From assembly GCA_021372005.1 (NCBI GenBank), contig JAJFVC010000016.1, positions 1 through 57,912 of the forward strand: 57,912 nt of DNA, written 5' to 3'. Every line of letters starts with the position of its first letter. Positions within the stretch are counted from its first letter, which is position 1. A model generated the notes under the pieces. It worked only from the letters and a program-made list of their open reading frames with translations, had not been told where the DNA came from and did no database searches. This document shows, piece after piece, positions 17,479 through 26,087 of this stretch. Source of the stretch: Planctomycetaceae bacterium (GTDB taxonomy: Bacteria > Planctomycetota > Planctomycetia > Pirellulales > Thermoguttaceae). A program made the translations under genes and the position numbers.

Positions 17479-17805
17479 TTATCGTTGCTGCAAATACTCT
17501 TCAATAATCTCCGCTTTCCGAAGCAGATAGGGAATGTGGTGGTCGATCGTCTCGATCAGCCGGCCGAGCACCTGGATCTGCTGCTGAAATTCTTCGGCGA
17601 ACTTTTTTTGCTCCTGGTCGCGCCAACTGCGTTCGAGCGAGGCCAACTGCCCGTTCAACGACGCAGTGCGCTCCTGCATGTCGGTGTTGAACTTCTTGAG
17701 GCTCTGTGCGAAACGCCGCAGCTCTTCGGGATCGACAATGGCTTGAGGCATGGCGGTAGCGGCCGGAAAGTCGCCGTGAATGGTCTTTTTGGGGCCGCTG
17801 GCCAT
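17479..17805 (-). CDS. WXG100-like helical protein with W-x-D turn
   Basis: A 108-residue protein (or 90 if the internal ATG at 17751 is used). From residue 19 it reads as two helices: DPEELRRFAQSLKKFN... and QKKFAEEFQQQIQVLGRLI, joined near Trp61-Arg-Asp, with Phe69 eight residues after the Trp. This W-x-D-x5-F arrangement with polar helices and about 90-100 residues fits a WXG100-type (ESAT-6-like) fold with Asp for Gly. The C-terminal helix ends with YLLRKAEIIEEYL; the classical Y-x3-D/E export signal is approximated by YLLRKAE and EEY but not exact. It begins the four-gene cluster, 22 bp after efpL. Confidence 0.8.
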   Translation of the reverse strand: MASGPKKTIHGDFPAATAMPQAIVDPEELRRFAQSLKKFNTDMQERTASLNGQLASLERSWRDQEQKKFAEEFQQQIQVLGRLIETIDHHIPYLLRKAEIIEEYLQQR

Positions 17806-17827
17806 CGGCCAACGGCCGCTTAGGGGG

Positions 17828-18391
17828 TTACGCTCTCGACAAATACGTTCCCGTCCGGGTGTCCACTTTGATGCGTTCGCCTTCGGCCAAGTACTCGGGC
17901 ACTTGGACGACCAACCCGGTCTCCAGCGTGGCCGGCTTGGTCCTCGCAGTGGCCGACGCGCCTTTGATGCCCGGATCGCATTGCGTGACGGTCAGCTCGA
18001 CGGTCAACGGCAGTTGAATGCCCACGCACTGGTCGTTATAAATCAGGGCCTGCACGCCTTCGAGGTTTTCGGTCAGGTAGGGCGTCTCTTCGGCCAGGTC
18101 GGCGCACGGAAGCGAATACTGCTCGTAGTTGCCATCGTCGAGAAAATGGACTTCGTTGGGGTCCGAATACATGAACTTGACGGGCCGCTTCTGGAAATCG
18201 GCCTCGGCCAACGATTCGCCGCCGCGCAGAGTGATGTCGACCTTTTGCTTCGTGATAAGGTTTCTAGCCCGATACTTGTAGAACGTCGCCGCGCCGCGAG
18301 CCGAAGGGCTTTGCACGTTGATCGACTCGATCGCGCACGGCGAACCCTGATAGTTGAGAATGTGTCCTCGTTTGATGTCCTTTGCAAGCAT
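17828..18391 (-). CDS. efpL: Elongation factor P-like protein, EfpL/YeiP type
   Basis: A 187-residue, three-domain EF-P-like protein that binds the ribosome E site and relieves stalling at proline-rich sequences. The domain I tip reads SPSARGAATFYK, with Arg32 where classical EF-P has the modified Lys34; this extended, unmodified Arg tip is the hallmark of EfpL/YeiP. Domains II and III follow (QKVDITLRGGE, LVVQVPEYLAEGERIKVDTRTG). The ATG at 18391 is preferred over a TTG six bases earlier because GAAAGG lies eight bases upstream. The W-x-D gene follows after 22 bp. Confidence 0.92.
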   Translation of the reverse strand: MLAKDIKRGHILNYQGSPCAIESINVQSPSARGAATFYKYRARNLITKQKVDITLRGGESLAEADFQKRPVKFMYSDPNEVHFLDDGNYEQYSLPCADLAEETPYLTENLEGVQALIYNDQCVGIQLPLTVELTVTQCDPGIKGASATARTKPATLETGLVVQVPEYLAEGERIKVDTRTGTYLSRA

Positions 18392-18421
18392 CTCCAAAAC
18401 CTTTCACAATTCACAAAAGTT

Positions 18422-18452
18422 AAAAAACCGCGCCGCCATCGCAGGACGACGC
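18422..18452 (-). terminator. Intrinsic terminator between the 164-aa gene and efpL
   Basis: Stem 18430-18437 with 18445-18452 (8 bp, two G-U pairs, 7-nt loop), then GG and six Ts on the minus strand (18427-18422). It would end transcripts from proC and the 164-residue gene, or attenuate read-through into efpL and the type VII-like cluster. Confidence 0.55.
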
Positions 18453-18471
18453 AGGTCGAGTTTCCGTCTCT

Positions 18472-18966
18472 CTAGTCCTCGGTCACGAAAGTTCCAGCCT
18501 GGGGATCGACGGCCACGCCGCCGGTCAGTTGAGCCAGCGCGCCCAGGACCATCAACAGCGCGCTGGGGTCCAGCATGCCGCCTTCCTCGTCGTCCGCGTC
18601 CTCGGGCATTTGCTCGAAATGCAGGACGTCGAGCCGCCCGTCGTACTTCTTGATTTGTTCCCAAGGGACCGGCGGTGCGACGTCCGCTCCGGCCTTTTTC
18701 AGGTCGGCGACCAGCGCATCGGCCTGGTCCTGCACCTCGTCCTCGTCGGCACAGCAAATGTCCATCGCCGCGTAATCGTCGGGCGAAAGCAGGGTGAGCG
18801 AATCGAGCCGCCCCTGTTCGTCGGCGCTCTGGTTGGTCAGTTGGAATCGCTTGTTGAGCGACGAAAGCGTGCGAACCACGTCGTCCAGTTTCGGGCGTTT
18901 GTGCGCGTCGTAGAGTACGAAATACGTCTCGCGCCAACGATATCGGCTGTCTTCAAACATCGACAT
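18472..18966 (-). CDS. Conserved-looking hypothetical protein
   Basis: A 164-residue soluble acidic protein (starting MSMFEDSRYRWRETYFVLYD). An N-terminal half of alternating strands and helices contains a long, regular helix-strand pattern (KRPKLDDVVRTLSSLN, SLTLLSPDDYAAMDICC), and the C-terminal tail is Gly/Ala/Asp-rich. No signal peptide or membrane helix. Start chosen as ATG 18966; TTG at 18972 and ATG at 18960 are in frame. It lies 70 bp after proC and is separated from efpL by a predicted terminator. Family not recognised. Confidence 0.78.
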   Translation of the reverse strand: MSMFEDSRYRWRETYFVLYDAHKRPKLDDVVRTLSSLNKRFQLTNQSADEQGRLDSLTLLSPDDYAAMDICCADEDEVQDQADALVADLKKAGADVAPPVPWEQIKKYDGRLDVLHFEQMPEDADDEEGGMLDPSALLMVLGALAQLTGGVAVDPQAGTFVTED

Positions 18967-19036
18967 GATCAACTCGCCGGAAAACGTGTTTTCTTGAATT
19001 TCCGCAACGGCCGGAAGCCGACAAATGCCTATCGCC

Positions 19037-19852
19037 TCAACTCTTGCCGCCCAATTCCTGCGAGCGCCGCGCGGCGGCTTCGACCGCGGCCATCAACGCC
19101 GCTCGGACGCCGCCCGACTCCATGGCCAACACGCCGGCGATCGTCGTCCCGCCGGGACTGGTGACGCGATCTTTCAGCACGGCCGGGTGCTCGCCCGTCT
19201 GAAGCACCATCGCCGCGGAGCCCGAAACCGTTTTGGCGGCCAGTTGGGTCGCAATCGCGCGGGGCAACCCCATGCGAACGCCGCCGTCGCTGAGGGCCTC
19301 GATCATCAGATAGACAAACGCCGGCCCCGAGCCGGACAGGCCGGTCACCGCGTCGAGCTGCCGCTCGTCGACTTGCCAGGCGGACCCCAACGCGCCGAGC
19401 ATTCGGCCGACCAGCGCGCCGTCGTCGGCCGTGGCGTGTTCGCCCAAGCTGTAGGCGCACGCGCCCTCGCCGATCAGACATGGAGTGTTCGGCATGACGC
19501 GAACCAGTCGATGGCCCGACCCAAGCCACTCGACCAACGTGGCCAACCGAACGCCGGCCGCGATCGAGATAATCAACGGCTTCGAGGTCAGACGGTCTCG
19601 CAGGCCGATCGCCGCGGCGGCCAGATGTTGTGGCTTGACGGCCAACACCAACACGTCGCTCTGGGACGCCACCTCGGCGTTGTCGGCGGTGGTTCGAGCG
19701 GCCACCGTGTTTTCAAATCGTTGCCGGGCCGTGGCGTCGACGTCCGAAGCCACGATTCGGTCGGGCGTCGTCAATTTCGCCTTGATCAATCCGTTGGCCA
19801 GCGCCGTGGCCATCTGTCCGGCGCCGATCAGTCCAATTCGCTGTTCCAACAT
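19037..19852 (-). CDS. proC: Pyrroline-5-carboxylate reductase
   Basis: Last step of proline synthesis: NAD(P)H-dependent reduction of pyrroline-5-carboxylate. At 271 residues it has the usual length. Visible are the N-terminal dinucleotide motif GLIGAGQMA (7-15), VLAVKPQ (about 70-76), VMPNTPCLIGEG and the C-terminal dimer/active-site signature TGLSGSGPAF and DRVTSPGGTTIAGV. ATG at 19852, preceded by a predicted promoter. Confidence 0.96.
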   Translation of the reverse strand: MLEQRIGLIGAGQMATALANGLIKAKLTTPDRIVASDVDATARQRFENTVAARTTADNAEVASQSDVLVLAVKPQHLAAAAIGLRDRLTSKPLIISIAAGVRLATLVEWLGSGHRLVRVMPNTPCLIGEGACAYSLGEHATADDGALVGRMLGALGSAWQVDERQLDAVTGLSGSGPAFVYLMIEALSDGGVRMGLPRAIATQLAAKTVSGSAAMVLQTGEHPAVLKDRVTSPGGTTIAGVLAMESGGVRAALMAAVEAAARRSQELGGKS

Positions 19853-19891
19853 GGTTTGCCTCAGAAAAAACGCGAACGCCGCCCCGCCGTC

Positions 19892-19920
19892 ATGCTACGA
19901 CAAAGCCGTCCGACGCACAA
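19892..19920 (-). promoter_or_regulatory. Putative promoter of proC
   Basis: On the minus strand TTGTGC (19920-19915), 17-bp spacer, TAGCAT (19897-19892). Predicted leader about 33 nt. Confidence 0.4.
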
Positions 19921-19969
19921 TGGTGCACACCCCCCAACGGGCAGGGCTGTTTTCTTCTCCGGTTCAACA

Positions 19970-19991
19970 CCCTTGGCGTATACCTCAAGGG
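19970..19991. repeat. Hairpin in the hemW-proC intergenic region
   Basis: CCCTTG (19970-19975) and CAAGGG (19986-19991), a perfect 6-bp inverted repeat with a 10-nt loop and no T run on either side. It may be an operator or weak RNA hairpin. Apart from this and the proC promoter, the 297 bp between the two genes show nothing clear. Confidence 0.3.
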
Positions 19992-20149
19992 TCCTTCTGG
20001 CAAATGTACCCTATTTGTTGGCCCTAAGCGCGGCACTTATGAAATCCAAGTCCGTTAAACTCGTCCTATTTCATGCAATCTATCTTTTTTGTGAACGTGT
20101 CGTCGACGTTGACCGAGGTGGTCTGTGCAAAACGACCTACCCAGCCCGA

Positions 20150-21277
20150 TCACATGAGATCGACCAGCACGGTGTTTTGCAGGTCCATTCCGTGACGGGT
20201 GAGCCGCAGCGAGCCGGCGTGCCATTCCAACAGCCCGTCGTGGATCGGCTTGTCCAGCTTTTCGCCAAACGCCTGACGGAGACTCATGCCGTGCCTGCGC
20301 GTGAAATCCGTGTCCTGAACGCCTCGCATCATGCGCAGACCGAGCATCACACTCTCGAACCGCGCCTCTTCCGGAGAAATCGGCTCGCTCGTCGGCGGCT
20401 GTTGGGCCAAATAGGCGTCGAGCGACGACGAATTCCACGTTCGACACTCTCCCCAGAAGCTATGCGCCGCGCAGCCGAACCCCAGATAAGGCACGCGGGT
20501 CCAGCAGCCAAGATTGTGCCGACAACAAAACCCCTCGCGGGCGAAATTGCTGATCTCGTATTGTTGGAAGCCCTGTTGTTCGAGCATCTGCCTCGCAAGC
20601 TCGTACATTTCGCGCTCGACAGCCTCGTCGGGCAGGGCTAGCGTCCCGGCGGCGATCTGGTTGCCGATCGGAGTGCCCTCCTCGACCGTCAGGCTGTAAC
20701 AAGAAAGATGCTCGGGCCGAAGGGCCATCGCGGCCTCCAGCGTTTCACGCCACTCCGAAAGACTTTGCGACGGCACGCCGAACATCAAATCCACGTTGAG
20801 ATTTTCAAAGCCCGACTGCCGCGAGATTTCGACCGAGGCGATCACCTCCGTCCAATCGTGGATCCTGCCGAGCAACTGTAACAACCGCGACGGGGCGGCC
20901 TGCGCGCCCAACGACAATCGGTTGACGCCCGCGGTGCGCAACGCCCGGGCAAACGGTTGGGTGAGCGTGCCGGGGTTGCCTTCGCAGGTGATTTCAGCGT
21001 CGGAGCGGATCGCAAAGGCGTCGGCCAGCGCGTCGAGAAGGCGAGCGGCCTGAGATGCGCTGAGAAGCGAAGGCGTGCCCCCGCCCAAAAAAATCGTGTC
21101 CACCGCCGGATGGCCGGTCTGCCGGCCGCGACGAGCGATTTCCTGAACGACCGCGTCGACATAGCGCGGAAGGTCGGTCTCGCGTCCGGCGTAGGAGGCA
21201 AAGTCGCAATACGCGCACTTGCGGACGCAAAACGGCACGTGGACGTAAAGCCCGATCGGCAGCGCATTCGAAGACAT
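20150..21277 (-). CDS. hemW: Radical SAM heme chaperone HemW
   Basis: A 375-residue cytoplasmic radical SAM protein. The 4Fe-4S motif is Cys17-x3-Cys21-x2-Cys24 (FCVRKCAYCDF); SAM-binding features include FLGGGTPS, CEGNPGTL and NRLSLGAQ. The C-terminal HemN-like domain holds CRHNLGCW, near the conserved HNxxYW of HemW. HemW proteins bind heme and deliver it to membrane targets; they are distinguished from coproporphyrinogen III dehydrogenase HemN by the absence of HemN's N-terminal extension and fourth Cys context (CxxxCxxCxC). Here the residue after CxxC is Asp-Phe, fitting HemW. Confidence 0.9.
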   Translation of the reverse strand: MSSNALPIGLYVHVPFCVRKCAYCDFASYAGRETDLPRYVDAVVQEIARRGRQTGHPAVDTIFLGGGTPSLLSASQAARLLDALADAFAIRSDAEITCEGNPGTLTQPFARALRTAGVNRLSLGAQAAPSRLLQLLGRIHDWTEVIASVEISRQSGFENLNVDLMFGVPSQSLSEWRETLEAAMALRPEHLSCYSLTVEEGTPIGNQIAAGTLALPDEAVEREMYELARQMLEQQGFQQYEISNFAREGFCCRHNLGCWTRVPYLGFGCAAHSFWGECRTWNSSSLDAYLAQQPPTSEPISPEEARFESVMLGLRMMRGVQDTDFTRRHGMSLRQAFGEKLDKPIHDGLLEWHAGSLRLTRHGMDLQNTVLVDLM

Positions 21278-21382
21278 CTCGGCGGTCTCTCTGGAGGACG
21301 GACCCTTGAGCCCTCAGTATCAAAGGTCCGCGGGCAAAACGCAAGACCGTCGCCCCGTTTCAGCATTTTTTGAGGCGTTGCC

Positions 21383-22729
21383 TCACAACACATTGAAGCA
21401 CAAAGCGAACCCCCACGCGCCGAGAATCGGTATGCCAAAAACAAGAATGGCCAGCAGCGACGCTCCCACCAGTAGGAAGAGCGCCGGCGACAGCGGCGGC
21501 GGTTCCGTTTGTGCCGCAACGTTGCGCGACAGTGCGCACTGCACGGCAAGGATGCCCAACGCCAAACACAGACACGTTACGGGATCGCCAATCATTCCGG
21601 CTGCCGAATATCTAAGGGCTATCAACCAGCCGCACGAGTCAAATCCGTTCATGATCCTCCAAATCGTCGCGCCCTCACAAATCAGTATCCACAGGGCGAT
21701 TGCCGCCGTTGGCCACAAAAAGAGACGCCGCTCGTGATAGTAGCGATATTCGCAACGACGCCAATCAATGCACTTCGACGCGGCGGCGTCCCTCGGCGTC
21801 GACCAACGTCGACCGACCGCGCCGACCAAGAGCAATGCGAGCGCCGCGGCCGCCATGATCTCGTGCAGATTGGGCGTGGGAATGCGAGAAGCCAGGGCGG
21901 GCGTCATGTCGGGCACCTCGACCAGTGCAATTTTCCGGGAGAACATGCCCGTCATGACGAGGCTGGCGACCAATGCCGCGGCGGCGACGATTCGCCACCC
22001 AAGTCCGCGAGGCCATCGCCAAGCCAAAAAACGAACCAGCAGGAGACTCACCAGGACCGAAGCGGCGCCGGCCGTCGTCACGTCAAAAAAATGCAGGATG
22101 CGCCCTGTGTCGCAGGCGGCCAGCGACTCAGATGAAAACTGAAGCGGCTGGGCCATTTCGATGCCTGCAATCGTTATATGCACCAGCGCAGGAATCAAGA
22201 GACGATCTCGCAAGAGGACGGCCAAGAGAACACAGGCAAGAGCGCCCACCAGCAATTCGCCGAGCCACGCCCATCTGCGACGCTCCGTGGTTTGGATCAA
22301 GCAGGGGTTGCTGCCGATCGCCACCAGGATGGCCATCAGCAAAACGGCGATGTCGAGTGCGGCGAAACCGAACGGAACGAAATCACGCGCGACGTTGGAC
22401 GCCAGCACCTTCCAAAGGACCAACCATCGCACCAAGAAATAGGCGAACATCAGCGCCACGACGACGAGACGCCACACGATGGCGAATCGCCATCCCCAGC
22501 GCTCCTGAGACGTTAGGGCGGTTTGACCGGCGAAACCGCGTCGAAGGTCGCCGATCTGCGCGACGAGCCCAAGGATAACCGCCACGGAAATCGCCGCCAG
22601 CGGGCCACTTGGCCAGCCGCGATCGACGATCCCCCAAAAGACGCCGAAGACGACGCATGTGGCCAGAACCCATGCGTCACGAACGGAGAGCCAACCCATG
22701 GGACGAAGAGCCGACGTCGAAGCCATCAT
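21383..22729 (-). CDS. Polytopic membrane protein of unknown function
   Basis: A 448-residue integral membrane protein with roughly ten hydrophobic segments (for example VLATCVVFGVFWGIV, VALMFAYFLVRWLVLW, LLVGALACVLLAVLL, VLVSLLLVRFLAW, IMAAAALALLLVGAVG). Short charged loops separate them; there are no recognisable transporter or enzyme motifs. The frame extends upstream to 23497 across lepA, but the ATG at 22729 has GGAGGG seven bases before it (22737-22742) and follows a good promoter. It is codirectional with lepA, 131 bp downstream. Confidence 0.85.
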   Translation of the reverse strand: MMASTSALRPMGWLSVRDAWVLATCVVFGVFWGIVDRGWPSGPLAAISVAVILGLVAQIGDLRRGFAGQTALTSQERWGWRFAIVWRLVVVALMFAYFLVRWLVLWKVLASNVARDFVPFGFAALDIAVLLMAILVAIGSNPCLIQTTERRRWAWLGELLVGALACVLLAVLLRDRLLIPALVHITIAGIEMAQPLQFSSESLAACDTGRILHFFDVTTAGAASVLVSLLLVRFLAWRWPRGLGWRIVAAAALVASLVMTGMFSRKIALVEVPDMTPALASRIPTPNLHEIMAAAALALLLVGAVGRRWSTPRDAAASKCIDWRRCEYRYYHERRLFLWPTAAIALWILICEGATIWRIMNGFDSCGWLIALRYSAAGMIGDPVTCLCLALGILAVQCALSRNVAAQTEPPPLSPALFLLVGASLLAILVFGIPILGAWGFALCFNVL

Positions 22730-22754
22730 CGCGACGCCCTCCAAAGATGGCTTC

Positions 22755-22783
22755 ATTATACCCCCGGTCGTACTGCGCAGCAA
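22755..22783 (-). promoter_or_regulatory. Promoter of the polytopic membrane protein gene
   Basis: TTGCTG (22783-22778), 17-bp spacer, perfect TATAAT (22760-22755) on the minus strand; predicted start near 22748 and a leader of about 20 nt containing GGAGGG. It settles the choice of ATG 22729. Confidence 0.55.
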
Positions 22784-22860
22784 GCGGAAGTTGGCAAGAA
22801 AGGTGGGCCCATCCGAAAGCTCCGCGAATCGACCGGCCCAACCGTGTTTTGCTCGGCCGG

Positions 22861-24657
22861 TCAGTTTCGATCGGCGGCCAGCACCGCGATGAAGGCCTTT
22901 TGCGGGATCTGCACCTGGCCGATCTGCTTCATCTTGGCCTTGCCCTTTTTTTGCTTCTCGAGTAGCTTTTTCTTGCGGCTTACGTCGCCACCGTAGCACT
23001 TGGCCGTGACGTCCTTGCGATAGGCCTGAATTGTCGAACGTGCGATGATCGTGCCGCCGATCGCCCCTTGGATCGGAATTTTGAACTGATGCCGCGGAAT
23101 CGCTTCGGCAAGCTGTTCGCAGTAGTGCAGCGCCCGGGCTCGCGCTTTCTCGCGATGGACCAAATACGAAAGCGCGTCGACCGGCTCGCCGTTCACCAAG
23201 ATGTCGACCTTCACGATGTCGGTCTCTCGGTACTCGATCGGCACGTAGTCGAACGACCCGTAGCCCCGCGTGATGGTTTTCAGCTTGCCGTAGAAATCGA
23301 AAAGCACCTCGGACAACGGCATTTCGCTGACCACTTCGACTCGGCCCACCGACAGATAGTTCATCTTCTGGCTTTCCGAGCGATATTCGCGGCACAGCTC
23401 CATGACCGCGCCGACGTATTCCTCGGGCGTGTAGATCGACGCCCGGATGTACGGCTCGCTCACTGAGCCGATCTTCGCCGGGTCGGACCACTGGCACGGA
23501 TTGTCGACGTCGATCGTCTCGCCGTCTTTCATCGACACGTGATATCGGACCGACGGGGCCGAAATCACGAGCCCGATGTCAAACTCCCGCTGCAAACGCT
23601 CTTGCACCACGTCGAGGTGAAGCAGTCCCAAAAATCCGCAGCGATAGCCGAACCCCAGCGCCGCCGAGCTGTCTTTTTCGTAGGTCAGCGAGGCGTCGTT
23701 CAGCGCCAGCTTGTCCATCGCCTTGCTGAGCTCTTTGTATTCGTCGGCGTTCATCGGATAGATGGACGAAAAGACGACCTGTTTCGCTTTTTTGTAGCCG
23801 GGGATCGGCGCGGTCGCTTGACGCTCGACATGGGTGATCGTGTCGCCCACTTCGATGTCCTGCACGCTCTTGATGCCCGCGATGATGTAGCCCACCTCGC
23901 CGGCGCTGAGTTGCTCCTTCGGCACGAGCTTCAACTGGTTGTAGCCCAACTCTTCGACGGTGAAGTCGCAGCCTTTGTGCATGCAGTGGATCGCGTCGTT
24001 CGTCTTGAGCGTGCCCTCCATGACGCGGCACTGAAGAATCACCCCGCGATATTGGTCGAAATGGGCGTCGAAGATCAGCACCTTCAACGGGGCATTCGGA
24101 TCGCCGGTGGGCGGCGGCAATTTTTCGACGATCCCCTCCAGCACCTTTTCGATTCCCAGGCCGGTCTTCGCCGAAACGGGAATGGCCTCGAACGGGTCCA
24201 GCCCCAACTCCGCGTCGATCTCCTCGCGCACCCGATCGACGTCCGCCGCCGGCAGGTCGATCTTGTTGATCACCGGCAGGAGCCGCAGATTGTAGTCCAT
24301 CGCCAGATAGAGATTGGCGATCGTTTGGGCCTCGACCCCCTGCGTCGCGTCGACGATGATCAACGCGCCGTCGCAGGCCATCAGCGAACGCCTCACCTCG
24401 TGCGAAAAATCGACGTGCCCGGGCGTGTCGATCAGATTGAGTTGATACTCCTGACCGTCCTTCGCTCGATAGCTCAACGTGATCGAGTTGCTCTTGATCG
24501 TGATGCCTCGTTCGCGTTCGATGTCCATCGCATCGAGCAGTTGATCGTGGAACTCGCGCTGCGAGACGCCGCCGCAGGCCTGGATCAATCGATCGGCCAA
24601 GGTCGACTTACCGTGGTCAATATGGGCGATAATGCAAAAATTGCGAAGATGTTTCAT
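22861..24657 (-). CDS. lepA: Elongation factor 4 (LepA), ribosome back-translocase GTPase
   Basis: A 598-residue translational GTPase, the usual length. G1 is AHIDHGKST (10-18), G2 region RERGITIK, G3 DTPGHVDF, G4 NKIDLP. EF-G-like domains III and V and the LepA-specific C-terminal domain follow, ending with AIGGTIIARSTIQAYRKDV and the Lys-rich KKKLLEKQKKGKAKMK. ATG at 24657 (MKHLRNFCIIAHI) matches the family start; an extension to 24681 is not needed. Divergent from the isocitrate dehydrogenase gene. Confidence 0.97.
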   Translation of the reverse strand: MKHLRNFCIIAHIDHGKSTLADRLIQACGGVSQREFHDQLLDAMDIERERGITIKSNSITLSYRAKDGQEYQLNLIDTPGHVDFSHEVRRSLMACDGALIIVDATQGVEAQTIANLYLAMDYNLRLLPVINKIDLPAADVDRVREEIDAELGLDPFEAIPVSAKTGLGIEKVLEGIVEKLPPPTGDPNAPLKVLIFDAHFDQYRGVILQCRVMEGTLKTNDAIHCMHKGCDFTVEELGYNQLKLVPKEQLSAGEVGYIIAGIKSVQDIEVGDTITHVERQATAPIPGYKKAKQVVFSSIYPMNADEYKELSKAMDKLALNDASLTYEKDSSAALGFGYRCGFLGLLHLDVVQERLQREFDIGLVISAPSVRYHVSMKDGETIDVDNPCQWSDPAKIGSVSEPYIRASIYTPEEYVGAVMELCREYRSESQKMNYLSVGRVEVVSEMPLSEVLFDFYGKLKTITRGYGSFDYVPIEYRETDIVKVDILVNGEPVDALSYLVHREKARARALHYCEQLAEAIPRHQFKIPIQGAIGGTIIARSTIQAYRKDVTAKCYGGDVSRKKKLLEKQKKGKAKMKQIGQVQIPQKAFIAVLAADRN

Positions 24658-24860
24658 AACACGACAAAAGCGTTCAACCAACGAAAGTTTTTTACGACCC
24701 TGGCCCGTCGGCGATTTTTCTGGGATCGACTCGTGGCTAACGCGTTCAAAACGCGCAACCCGGCGCGATCCGTCGGACGGCCTCCGAACCCATCAATTGT
24801 AACCCAAGAGGCCAACCCTGGGTAGGGAGGAAAACGGCCGTTGCCGCGTGTTCGGACAGC

Positions 24861-24889
24861 TTGACCCACTCGAGTCGGTCTGTTACGTT
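24861..24889 (+). promoter_or_regulatory. Putative promoter of the isocitrate dehydrogenase gene
   Basis: TTGACC (24861-24866), 17-bp spacer, TACGTT (24884-24889). The -35 is strong and the -10 weak. Leader about 45 nt. Confidence 0.35.
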
Positions 24890-24939
24890 CAAAGGTTTCC
24901 TTATTATCGAATTTGAGCCGTTTTTTCGAGCGAACCGAC

Positions 24940-26037
24940 ATGACACACGAAGTTACGTTGATCACGGGCGACGGCGTTGGTCCCGAACTGGCCGAGGCGG
25001 CCCGCCGCTGCGTCGACGCCACCGGCGCGGCGATCCATTGGGACGTCCAAGAAGCGGGCATCGACGTTATGGCCCAATGCGGCACCCCGCTGCCCGAGGC
25101 CACGATGGAAAGCATCCGCCGCACCCGATGCGCGCTGAAGGCCCCGATCACCACGCCGGTCGGCACCGGGTTCCGCAGCATCAACGTTCACTTGCGTCAG
25201 GAATTGGGCCTGTTCGCCTGCATCCGGCCGTGCAAATATTACCCAGGCGTCCGGACGTTTTTCAGCGATCGCAAGGTCGATCTGGTCCTGGTCCGCGAAA
25301 ACACCGAAGACCTGTACGCCGGCATCGAGTTCGAGGCGGGCCAGCCGGTCACGGGCGAACTGTTCGACTACATCAATAAAATTTCGCCCCAGCGGCGGAT
25401 TCGCTCGGGCCGCGACGAAACCGGCATCTCGATCAAGCCGATCAGCGTCTCGGGCACGGAGCGGATCGTTCGCTGCGCGTTCGAGTACGCTCGGCAAAAC
25501 GGTCGCCGCAAGGTGACGGCCGTCCACAAGGCGAACATCATGAAGCACACGGATGGGCTGTTCCTGGCCACGGCCCGGCGCATCGCCGAACAGTTTTCGG
25601 ACATCGAGTTCGAGGACCGCATCGTCGACAATATGTGCATGCAGTTGGTCCAGAAGCCCGAACTGTACGACGTGCTGGTGTTGCCGAACCTTTACGGCGA
25701 CATCCTCAGCGATCTGGCGGCCGGATTGGTCGGCGGCTTGGGCGTCGCGCCCGGTGCGAACCTTGGTCCCGAAGGCGCGGTGTTCGAGGCCACGCACGGC
25801 AGCGCGCCGAAGTACAAGGGCCAAAACAAGGTGAACCCAACGGCGCTGATCCTGTCGGCCGTGCTGATGCTTCGCCACTTGAACGAGACTGAGGCGGCCG
25901 ATCGGCTTGAGCGGGCCACGGCGGCGGTGATTGCCGAGGGCCGCGACGTGACGTACGACATGAAGGCCGACCGCAACGACCCGACGGCTGTGGGCACACA
26001 AGAGATGGCCACGGCTATTTGCCGAAAACTGCGATAA
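24940..26037 (+). CDS. NAD-type isocitrate/isopropylmalate dehydrogenase family protein
   Basis: A 365-residue beta-decarboxylating dehydrogenase, most likely isocitrate dehydrogenase of the TCA cycle. Visible: GDGVGPE near the start, a phosphorylation-loop-like [16 protein letters not shown], the substrate arginines in [10 protein letters not shown] and [13 protein letters not shown], Lys in [12 protein letters not shown], the metal aspartates in [17 protein letters not shown], and the cofactor loop [12 protein letters not shown]. The [10 protein letters not shown] motif and ATHGSAP with a following Lys/Asn pattern fit NAD-linked isocitrate dehydrogenase (IDH3-like) better than LeuB. ATG 24940 is used; an in-frame TTG at 24913 would add nine residues. 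Confidence 0.92.
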   Translation: MTHEVTLITGDGVGPELAEAARRCVDATGAAIHWDVQEAGIDVMAQCGTPLPEATMESIRRTRCALKAPITTPVGTGFRSINVHLRQELGLFACIRPCKYYPGVRTFFSDRKVDLVLVRENTEDLYAGIEFEAGQPVTGELFDYINKISPQRRIRSGRDETGISIKPISVSGTERIVRCAFEYARQNGRRKVTAVHKANIMKHTDGLFLATARRIAEQFSDIEFEDRIVDNMCMQLVQKPELYDVLVLPNLYGDILSDLAAGLVGGLGVAPGANLGPEGAVFEATHGSAPKYKGQNKVNPTALILSAVLMLRHLNETEAADRLERATAAVIAEGRDVTYDMKADRNDPTAVGTQEMATAICRKLR

Positions 26038-26087
26038 AACGGTTTCGAGACGCTGGTCGTGGCCGAAAAAATCGCGTAGTTCCGCGA

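Noticed and set aside
22730-23497. N-terminal extension of the polytopic membrane protein frame
   Set aside because: It lies antisense-in-frame within lepA; a strong ribosome-binding site and promoter support the ATG at 22729.
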